Assembly (NCBI GenBank): GCA_018267615.1
Contig: JAFDYD010000031.1
Span: 97,756-130,829, forward strand
Direction of reading: 5' to 3'
DNA from: Bacteroidota bacterium
Lineage (GTDB): Bacteria > Bacteroidota > Bacteroidia > Chitinophagales > Chitinophagaceae
Length of the DNA: 33,074 nucleotides
The notes below the pieces were generated by a model, which worked only from the letters and a program-made list of their open reading frames with translations, did no database searches and was not told where the DNA came from. Below, one piece after another: positions 23,367 through 30,404 of the stretch (positions are counted from its first letter, which is position 1; each line of letters starts with the position of its first letter). A program made the position numbers and the translations under genes.

Positions 23367-25277
23367 ATGAAAAACCTCTCCTTTTTATTATTGCTATTCT
23401 GTGTCCAATTTGCAAGGGCACAATATGATCCTGAAAAGGTGAGTAAAAAAGCAGCTACATTATATTCAAAGGCATTGGATCTTGCACGGGATGAAAAATT
23501 CAAGGAAGGGATTGATCTGTTGAAACAAGCAGTAATCGTTGATAAGAATTATGAAGATGCATACTTATCGATGGCCGGAATGTATGGTGAATTAAAAGAC
23601 TATCAAAATGCGATCGATAATTATGAAAAAGCAAAATCGATCGATAGCAATTATTTTAAGGAATACAGTCTTCCCTACTCTATCAATCTTGCAGGCAAAG
23701 GCCAATTTGAAAAAGCACTTGCAGCAGTCGACGATTTCCTCACTGTTTCAAATCTCAATGAAACAAGCTTGAAGGCGGCCAACTACAGACGAAAATGTTA
23801 CAGCTTCGCCATCGAATATGCTAAAAGTAAAAATACCAGCGATTACAAATTTGAACCACAGAATTTAGGAGATAGCGTCAACACAAAAGATTCGGAATAT
23901 TATCCAACCATCACCATCGACGGAACTAAAGTGGTTTTTACACGTCGCGTTAATGGAAACAACGAAGATTTTTTTGAGACAGACAAAGCAGGAGAACAAT
24001 GGGCCAAAGCAAAGAGTCTTTTGGGAAACATCAACACCAATATGAATGAAGGTGCACAAAATATTTCGCAGGATGGACAGTGGCTTATTTTTACCGGCTG
24101 CAATTTCCCCGAAGGATTCGGCAGTTGTGATTTGTATATTTCTTTCCTGGAACCAGGAGGATGGAGCACTCCGGAAAATCTTGGCGAAGGAATCAACACG
24201 GAATTTTGGGAATCTGCTCCTTCTCTTTCGCCCGATAAAAGGGATTTATATTTTGCAAGCAATCGCCCGGGTGGTTATGGCGGTAGTGATTTATATGTTA
24301 GCCATCGTCTGAAAAACGGAAGATGGAGTGAACCGCAGAATATGGGATCAACGATAAATACGGCCGGCGACGAAGGCGCGCCATTTATTCACGCAGATAA
24401 TCAAAGTTTATATTTTACTTCGAATGGGCATCAGGGTTATGGTGGAAGTGATTTGTTCGTTACACGAAAAGGAGCCGATGATAAATGGCTCACTCCTGAA
24501 AACCTGGGTTATCCCATTAACACCATCGAAAATGAAGGCAGCCTGGTGATTGCTGCTGACGGAAAAACTGCTTACTATTCCAGTGATCGCGCTGACAGTC
24601 GCGGTGAATTGGACCTTTACACATTCGAGTTGCGCAATGATATTAGGCCTGCAAAAACATTATGGGTGAAAGGAAAAGTTTTTGATAAAAAAACAATGAA
24701 AGGTTTGCCTTCATCCGTGATGCTAACTGATCTCTCCTCAAAAAAATTATTAAGCAATGTGCAAACAGACGAAACGGGAAATTATCTGGTCACGCTACCA
24801 ATCGGAAAAGATTATGCTTTTAATGTAAACAGGAAAGGCTATTTATTTTTCTCAGAAAATTTTTCTCTTGATCAGAAACAACCCGACTCTACTTATAATA
24901 TTGATATCCCGCTGCAACCCATCGAAGCCAATGCAACGACAGTATTGAAAAATGTTTTCTTTGATGTAAATAAATACGATTTGAAACCCAAGTCGCAGGT
25001 TGAACTGGACGAAATTATTCAACTATTAAAAGAAAATCCAACTGTCACCATTCAGATCACAGGTCACACGGATAATGTTGGCAAGGCCGCTGATAATTTA
25101 CTGCTATCAGAAAATCGGGCGAAAGCTGTCATCGTCTATTTGAGAAGTAAAGGAATTGATATAAAACGTTTATCTTTTAAAGGATGGGGCGATACGAAAC
25201 CAATTGCGGATAACAAAACTGAAGAAGGAAGAGCGCGCAATAGAAGAACCGAATTGCAGGTGATAAGCATTCAGTAG
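23367..25277 (+). CDS. PorE-like TPR / beta-propeller / CarboxypepD_reg-like / OmpA protein
   Basis: A 636-residue exported protein with the domain order known from PorE of the type IX secretion system. It has a signal peptide (1-18), TPR repeats (about 22-155: EGIDLLKQAVIVDKNYEDAY, NAIDNYEKAKSID), a PD40/WD40-like propeller (about 165-425, with repeated SPDKRDLYFASNRPGGYGG-like blades), a carboxypeptidase-regulatory-like sandwich (about 432-515), and a peptidoglycan-binding OmpA domain (about 525-636: FFDVNKYDLK, GHTDNVG at 566-572, SENRAKAVI). The OmpA Asp and Arg that bind diaminopimelate are present. Such multi-domain OmpA proteins also occur outside T9SS, so PorE itself is not proven. 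A -7-like TAATTTTC (23355-23362) ends 4 nt before the ATG. Confidence 0.88.
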   Translation: MKNLSFLLLLFCVQFARAQYDPEKVSKKAATLYSKALDLARDEKFKEGIDLLKQAVIVDKNYEDAYLSMAGMYGELKDYQNAIDNYEKAKSIDSNYFKEYSLPYSINLAGKGQFEKALAAVDDFLTVSNLNETSLKAANYRRKCYSFAIEYAKSKNTSDYKFEPQNLGDSVNTKDSEYYPTITIDGTKVVFTRRVNGNNEDFFETDKAGEQWAKAKSLLGNINTNMNEGAQNISQDGQWLIFTGCNFPEGFGSCDLYISFLEPGGWSTPENLGEGINTEFWESAPSLSPDKRDLYFASNRPGGYGGSDLYVSHRLKNGRWSEPQNMGSTINTAGDEGAPFIHADNQSLYFTSNGHQGYGGSDLFVTRKGADDKWLTPENLGYPINTIENEGSLVIAADGKTAYYSSDRADSRGELDLYTFELRNDIRPAKTLWVKGKVFDKKTMKGLPSSVMLTDLSSKKLLSNVQTDETGNYLVTLPIGKDYAFNVNRKGYLFFSENFSLDQKQPDSTYNIDIPLQPIEANATTVLKNVFFDVNKYDLKPKSQVELDEIIQLLKENPTVTIQITGHTDNVGKAADNLLLSENRAKAVIVYLRSKGIDIKRLSFKGWGDTKPIADNKTEEGRARNRRTELQVISIQ

Positions 25278-25301
25278 GGTCTCGGCTTGATTTTTTTGAT
25301 A

Positions 25302-25433
25302 GATGGGAGGTGGAGTGTCTAAGGTATATGGTAGCCCAAGCTGTTACTTGACAATAAAACGAAGAGTGAAAATAAAAAATGCCAGCTGAAACAAGGCGTG
25401 CCATACCTCACACCTTATACCTCATACCTTCCA
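25302..25433. repeat. Heptad element related to the 1646-1773 array
   Basis: The right arm has four uninterrupted heptads, CATACCT, CACACCT, TATACCT and CATACCT (25402-25429). CATACCT and TATACCT are also units of the right arm at 1646-1773, and CACACCT differs from its TACACCT by one base. A decayed mirror arm (GGAGGTGG...AAGGTATATGG, 25305-25331) lies on the left, about 70 nt away. The two arms do not pair end to end any longer. It lies between the PorE-like gene and dprA, both plus strand. Confidence 0.75.
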
Positions 25434-25511
25434 ATACCACTTTTTTTATTCCTAAATCCTGATTTCTCTTTTTCGATTTCGCTGTAGGTTTGAAAAAACC
25501 TTATCACTGCA

Positions 25512-26624
25512 ATGCAAACGGATTTCTTCTACCAATTTGCGCTGACATTGGTTCCTCATATTGGTTGTATTCAGTCAAAAATATTGATCCAACATTTGGG
25601 AACCGCTGAAAATATTTTTAAAGCAAAAAAATCAGAGCTTGAAAAAATAGAAGGTATTGGCCAGATCAGGGCGCGATCGATCAAAAAATTTGACAATTTT
25701 TCAAAGGTTGAAAAAGAATTCGCTTTCATAGATAAATTTAAAATTCAGCCGTTATTCTTCACAGACGAAAAATATCCCAAGCGATTATTGAATTGTTATG
25801 ATCCGCCCACACTTCTTTTTTACAAAGGCAATGCAGATCTGAATTGTTCAAAAATTATTGCCGTGATCGGCACAAGACGCAATTCAGAATATGGAAGACA
25901 GATGACGGAAGAATTGATCAAAGAGCTCACTCCATTTAATGTTCTTATTGTAAGTGGACTCGCATTTGGTATTGATGCAATCGCTCACAAAACCTCCTTG
26001 AAAAACGATTTGTCGACCGTCGGCGTATTAGCGCATGGTCTTGATAAATTATATCCGCCTGAACATACTCATATCGCAAGAGAAATGATTTTGCAGGGAG
26101 GGCTGTTAACAGAATTTCATAGCAACATTAAACCCGACAAACATAATTTTCCTGTGCGCAATCGAATCGTAGCGGGCATGGCCGATGCTGTAATCGTAAT
26201 TGAAACAGGTCTCAAAGGTGGTAGTATGATTACCGCGGAACTAGCAAACGGATATAACAAAGATGTATTTGCATTTCCAGGCAAAACAACCGATCAAAGA
26301 AGTATTGGTTGCAATCATCTTATAAAAACGAATAAGGCAGCATTGCTAACAGATGCGGTGCAGTTGAGCGAATCACTCGGCTGGACAATCCGCTCGCATC
26401 CCCTATCCGGTGCTCGCGTATTGCAAAAAGAATTATTTATTGAGTTAACGGAAAGCGAGTTGAAAATTGTCGATATGCTTAAAGAAAAACAAACGATGCA
26501 CATCGACGAACTGAATATTAAGAGCAACATAAATGCGAGCGCGGTAGCAGCAGCCATTTTAAATCTTGAACTTCAGGGTATAATCAGTCTGTTACCAGGA
26601 AAAATGTATATGCTAAACAATTAA
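25512..26624 (+). CDS. dprA: DNA-processing protein DprA (Smf)
   Basis: A 370-residue protein that loads RecA on incoming single-stranded DNA during transformation. N-terminal SAM/HhH-like region (about 1-75: EKIEGIGQIRARSIKKF), a Rossmann-like core (about 100-290) with IGTRRNSEYG, LIVSGLAFGIDAIAHKTSL, GLDKLYPPEH, NFPVRNRIVAGMADAVIVIE and GGSMITAELA, then a C-terminal DprA winged helix (about 310-370: ELKIVDMLKEKQTMHIDEL, ILNLELQGIISLLPG). Full length. It follows the heptad element; a possible TAGGTTTG -7 element lies at 25485-25492. RadC at 11 kb is a frequent companion by function, not here by position. Confidence 0.95.
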   Translation: MQTDFFYQFALTLVPHIGCIQSKILIQHLGTAENIFKAKKSELEKIEGIGQIRARSIKKFDNFSKVEKEFAFIDKFKIQPLFFTDEKYPKRLLNCYDPPTLLFYKGNADLNCSKIIAVIGTRRNSEYGRQMTEELIKELTPFNVLIVSGLAFGIDAIAHKTSLKNDLSTVGVLAHGLDKLYPPEHTHIAREMILQGGLLTEFHSNIKPDKHNFPVRNRIVAGMADAVIVIETGLKGGSMITAELANGYNKDVFAFPGKTTDQRSIGCNHLIKTNKAALLTDAVQLSESLGWTIRSHPLSGARVLQKELFIELTESELKIVDMLKEKQTMHIDELNIKSNINASAVAAAILNLELQGIISLLPGKMYMLNN

Positions 26625-26669
26625 TGTTGCAACAGATTTTTCTGTTTTACCGATCTCTCGTCAAAAATC

Positions 26670-26702
26670 TTTGGAACATATTTACCTCTTGCCATATCTT
26701 TG
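26670..26702 (+). promoter_or_regulatory. Promoter of guaB with leaderless geometry
   Basis: TTTG (26670-26673), a 21-nt spacer and TATCTTTG (26695-26702), full consensus. Three nucleotides separate the -7 element from the ATG at 26706, so the mRNA should be leaderless or nearly so. The upstream TTG of the open frame is part of the -7 element and is not a credible start codon. Confidence 0.65.
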
Positions 26703-26705
26703 CAC

Positions 26706-28202
26706 ATGGCAAGAATAATTTCCTCCGACAGCAAAAAAAGTTCCCACTCAAAATTTTTCGGCGAAGGTTTAACGTTTGATGACGTGCTACTATTACCTGC
26801 ATTTTCACAGGTATTGCCGCGTGAGACAGATATTAGTTCAAAGCTCACAAAAAAAATCACTTTGAATATCCCGATGCTCTCTGCAGCAATGGATACCGTT
26901 ACAGAAGCTCCATTGGCGATTGCCCTTGCACGTGAGGGCGGCATTGGAATATTACATAAGAATATGTCGATCGAGCAACAGGTCGAACAAGTGCGTAAGG
27001 TAAAAAGAAGTGAGAGCGGGTTGATCATCGATCCGATCACGCTACATGCCGAGGCTACAATCGGCGATGCGTTGCGACTAATGAAAGAAAATAAAATCGG
27101 TGGTATTCCTATTGTTGACAACAATCAGAAGCTCGTTGGTATTCTCACAAATCGTGATCTGCGTTTTGAAGACGACAAGAGAAAAAAGGTCAATGAAGTG
27201 ATGACCAAAGATAAATTGATTACTGCGCCGGAAGGGACTGATCTGAAAATGGCAGAAAAAATTTTACAGAAATACAAAATCGAAAAGCTGCCGGTAGTAA
27301 GTAAATCCGGAAAATTAATTGGATTGATTACTTATCGGGACATTTTGCAATTACAAAGTTATCCGCTTGCAGTAAAAGACGAATATGGGAGGCTGTTAGT
27401 TGGTGCAGCATTAGGTATAACCGGAGATTTATTAGAAAGAGCAGCCGCACTTCAACAAATTGGAGTAGATGTGGTTTGTCTTGATAGTGCACACGGCCAT
27501 CATGAAGGCGTTATCAAAGCCGTTAAAAATGTAAAAAAGAATTTTCCAAAACTGCAAGTGATTGCTGGAAACATAGGAACTGCTGCTGGAGCGAAAGCAT
27601 TAGCAGATGCTGGCGCCGATGCCGTGAAAGTGGGAATCGGTCCCGGTTCCATTTGTACTACACGTATTGTTGCTGGTGCAGGCGTTCCACAAATTACAGC
27701 CGTACTTGAAGCAGCTTCCGCATTAAAACCAAAAGGTATTCCCTTGATTGCGGATGGTGGTATCCGTTATACGGGTGATATGGTAAAAGCATTGGCCGCC
27801 GGCGCAAGTGCAGTAATGATGGGAAGTGTTTTTGCAGGTGTTGAAGAAAGTCCCGGTGAAGCCATTATTTTCGAAGGTAGAAAATTCAAGCAGTATCGTG
27901 GTATGGGTTCAATCGGTGCGATGGCACAAGGCAGCAGTGACCGTTATTTCCAGGATGTTGAAGATGGCATCAAAAAATTAGTGCCGGAAGGCATCGAAGG
28001 CCGCGTTGCTTTCAAAGGAAATCTAAGTGAAGTTGTAACGCAATATGTCGGCGGACTTCGTGCCGGTATGGGATATTGTGGCGCAAAAAATATTGACGCT
28101 TTACAACAGGCGCAATTCATTAAGATAACAAATGCCGGAATGAAAGAAAGCCATGCGCATGATATTGAAATCACGAAGGAAGCGCCTAATTATAGCAGAT
28201 AA
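26706..28202 (+). CDS. guaB: IMP dehydrogenase
   Basis: A 498-residue enzyme catalysing the NAD-dependent, rate-limiting IMP-to-XMP step of guanine nucleotide synthesis. The catalytic (beta/alpha)8 barrel is split by a Bateman CBS pair (about 95-215: [42 protein letters not shown]). The catalytic Cys sits in [11 protein letters not shown], and the flap Arg-Tyr region (GSSDRYFQD) and [14 protein letters not shown] are present. The ATG at 26706 is chosen over the upstream TTG that falls in the promoter. The lnb-like gene starts 37 nt after the stop, suggesting a shared transcript. Confidence 0.97.
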   Translation: MARIISSDSKKSSHSKFFGEGLTFDDVLLLPAFSQVLPRETDISSKLTKKITLNIPMLSAAMDTVTEAPLAIALAREGGIGILHKNMSIEQQVEQVRKVKRSESGLIIDPITLHAEATIGDALRLMKENKIGGIPIVDNNQKLVGILTNRDLRFEDDKRKKVNEVMTKDKLITAPEGTDLKMAEKILQKYKIEKLPVVSKSGKLIGLITYRDILQLQSYPLAVKDEYGRLLVGAALGITGDLLERAAALQQIGVDVVCLDSAHGHHEGVIKAVKNVKKNFPKLQVIAGNIGTAAGAKALADAGADAVKVGIGPGSICTTRIVAGAGVPQITAVLEAASALKPKGIPLIADGGIRYTGDMVKALAAGASAVMMGSVFAGVEESPGEAIIFEGRKFKQYRGMGSIGAMAQGSSDRYFQDVEDGIKKLVPEGIEGRVAFKGNLSEVVTQYVGGLRAGMGYCGAKNIDALQQAQFIKITNAGMKESHAHDIEITKEAPNYSR

Positions 28203-28239
28203 AACAACTACAGATTTTTCCCTGGGTAAAATTAATTCC

Positions 28240-29403
28240 ATGCATATCAGGAGATGGTTCTTTATTTTTTTGTTGATATGTTTGAAAAGTTTTCCTGTTT
28301 CTGCACAAGCTGATTCCTGTCATGTAGAAATCAGTCTGCTCACTTGTGGCCCTGGCGAGGAATTATATTCAACATTCGGTCATACTGCAATCAGGGTTAA
28401 AAATTTATCTGCACATACAGATACTGTTTATAATTATGGAACCTTTGATGATTCGGATCCTTATTTCTATGTGAAGTTTACGAAAGGCATTATGGTTTAT
28501 TCTCTTTCGGTTGAACCATTTTCCTATTTCATGCAAGAATATATATATGAGCATCGAAGCGTCGTCGAACAAATCCTCCGATTGAGCTGCACAGAAAAAG
28601 AAAAATTATTGGCTGCCTTGCAAGCAAACTCGCAAGAGTTTAACAGGTATTATAATTATCATTTTTATAATGATAATTGCACGCTACGCGCAAGAGATAT
28701 TATTGTCCGCAATTCCGTTGCACCGATTTCATTTGAAAATATTTTGCCGGATCAGCATACCACTTTCAGAAACTTTATCAATAGTTATCTCGATCGGGGC
28801 AATCAATATTGGAGCAAGTTTGGTATCAATATTTTAATGGGAAGTCATTTGGATGATGATATGACAAATGATCAAGCTATGTTTTTGCCGGATTACCTGA
28901 TGAAGGGATTTGCAAATGGAATAAAAGCTGATACACCGTTGGTAAAAGAAACTCGTCAATTGCTTGGTGGAAATAATCAATCGCTAAATAATTCGTCTTG
29001 GTTTACACCGGGTGTTCTCTTTACGCTGTTATTGATTGCATCTGTTGTAATATCTTTTTTAAAATCGCAATGGTCTAAAACAGCTCTCACTATTTTTGAT
29101 TGTATAATCTTTTTCTTTGTAGGCCTGCTTGGAATATTGATGTTATTTCTTTGGCTCGGCAGAGTAGACACGGTATGCAGAAATAATATAAATATTTTAT
29201 GGGCTTGGCCCACGCATACTATCGTAATATTCTTCACAAGGAAAATGAAATCCTGGGTGAGAAATTATTTTCGAATCAGTGCACTCATCAGTATCATACT
29301 CCTTGTAGGATGGAAATTTTGGCCGCAGGAACTACCGCTCTCCGTCATCCCTCTTCTACTGTTAATCATTTTCAGAAGCATGTCCATCGCACAAAAAAAA
29401 TAG
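28240..29403 (+). CDS. lnb: DUF4105 protein, probable lipoprotein N-acyltransferase (Lnb-like)
   Basis: A 387-residue membrane protein. The frame is open from 28153, but this overlaps guaB; the ATG at 28240 gives a signal peptide (HIRRWFFIFLLIC, then SAQA). The periplasmic domain (about 25-270) carries the DUF4105 signature with GPGEELYSTFGHTAIRV (His48) and NDNCTLRARDII (Cys147), the pair expected for a papain-like permuted active site. Four or five hydrophobic segments follow (about 275-385). From memory, recent work on Bacteroides assigns this family as Lnb, which adds the third acyl chain to the N-terminal Cys of lipoproteins in Bacteroidota that lack Lnt. The window holds three lipoproteins that would be substrates. 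The function is inferred from family membership. Confidence 0.8.
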   Translation: MHIRRWFFIFLLICLKSFPVSAQADSCHVEISLLTCGPGEELYSTFGHTAIRVKNLSAHTDTVYNYGTFDDSDPYFYVKFTKGIMVYSLSVEPFSYFMQEYIYEHRSVVEQILRLSCTEKEKLLAALQANSQEFNRYYNYHFYNDNCTLRARDIIVRNSVAPISFENILPDQHTTFRNFINSYLDRGNQYWSKFGINILMGSHLDDDMTNDQAMFLPDYLMKGFANGIKADTPLVKETRQLLGGNNQSLNNSSWFTPGVLFTLLLIASVVISFLKSQWSKTALTIFDCIIFFFVGLLGILMLFLWLGRVDTVCRNNINILWAWPTHTIVIFFTRKMKSWVRNYFRISALISIILLVGWKFWPQELPLSVIPLLLLIIFRSMSIAQKK

Positions 29404-29405
29404 CC

Positions 29406-30209
29406 ATGGAAAAAAATATTTTATACAACGGTCGGAAAATATTTTATGAAGAATATGGAAATGGATATCCCGTTATGCTGCTACATGGTTTCGCGGAAGA
29501 CAGGACAATATGGAAAGAACAAATAAACCATTTGAAAAATAATTATCAGTTAATCATACCCGATATACCCGGCAGCGGGAAATCCGAAGTGACGGATTAT
29601 AATGCATCGATAGACGATCACGCAAATTGGATCAAGGCAATACTGGATACGGTGAAAATCAAACAATGTATCCTGATTGGTCATAGCATGGGTGGTTATA
29701 TCGCTTTAGCATTCGCTACAAAGTATGCTGATTACTTAAAAGGACTAGGCTTATTTCACTCTACAACTTATCCTGACAGCGAAGAAAAAAAAGAAACCAG
29801 GAGAAAAAGTATAGCATTTATTCGTCAATATGGTGCTGCTCCTTTTATTGAGCAATCAACACCTAATTTATTTTCTGAAAAATCGAAGAAGGAAAATGCC
29901 CAAATAATAACGGACTCGATTAACCGCTATTCAAATTTTGATCCTTTGTCGTTGATATCTTATTACGAAGCCATGATACAAAGGCCCGACAGAACACATG
30001 TTCTTTCATCATTCACAAATCCTGTCATGTTTATTATGGGAGAAGAAGACAAGGCGGTGCCTATACAACATAGCCTGGAACAATGTCATATTCCACAATC
30101 ATCTTTTATTCATATTGCTGAAAACACAGCGCATATGGGAATGATAGAAGACAGAGTTCCATCCAATGTATTTATTGAAAATTACCTCAATCATGCCTCA
30201 AAAATCTGA
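29406..30209 (+). CDS. Alpha/beta-hydrolase-fold protein
   Basis: A 267-residue serine hydrolase. The open frame extends to 29199, but that region codes for the end of the preceding gene in another frame; the ATG at 29406, 2 nt after its stop, gives the natural start. The oxyanion-hole motif LLHGFAE (25-31), nucleophile elbow GHSMGG (Ser94), acid Asp215 in GEEDKAVP and His243 in ENTAHMG form a complete triad. There is no signal peptide. The sequence resembles generic esterase/haloperoxidase/acyl-transfer hydrolases; the substrate is not predictable. Tight coupling to the lnb-like gene may mean a related role in lipid or acyl metabolism, which is inference only. Confidence 0.9.
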   Translation: MEKNILYNGRKIFYEEYGNGYPVMLLHGFAEDRTIWKEQINHLKNNYQLIIPDIPGSGKSEVTDYNASIDDHANWIKAILDTVKIKQCILIGHSMGGYIALAFATKYADYLKGLGLFHSTTYPDSEEKKETRRKSIAFIRQYGAAPFIEQSTPNLFSEKSKKENAQIITDSINRYSNFDPLSLISYYEAMIQRPDRTHVLSSFTNPVMFIMGEEDKAVPIQHSLEQCHIPQSSFIHIAENTAHMGMIEDRVPSNVFIENYLNHASKI

Positions 30210-30404
30210 TAGTTCGTTTTCGTCGAGACCGTTCACACTTCATTGATGCCATTGGGAAGAAATAACAATAAATATCCCCCGATTTTATTATTTTAGTCGA
30301 CTGGAAAAACCTCACGGACGTATATGCAGAAGGGCATAAACCTGCATCACAAAATTTCCTGACGCAAGAAATTAAAAAGCAGCTTCAATCGTGTTTACCC
30401 TATT
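30210..30404 (+). other. Intergenic region with two small hairpins
   Basis: About 195 nt before the T9SS cargo gene. It contains ATGCAG/CTGCAT (6 bp, 12-nt loop) and AATTTC/GAAATT (6 bp, 9-nt loop). No full TAnnTTTG promoter was found near the GTG start; the nearest is a weak TATTTTAG about 110 nt upstream. Confidence 0.3.

Noticed and set aside
28153..28239. Upstream extension of the lnb-like gene
   Set aside because: It overlaps the end of guaB and would bury the signal peptide behind 29 basic and polar residues.
29199..29405. Upstream extension of the alpha/beta hydrolase
   Set aside because: It is an out-of-frame reading of the membrane part of the preceding gene; the ATG at 29406 matches the fold start.
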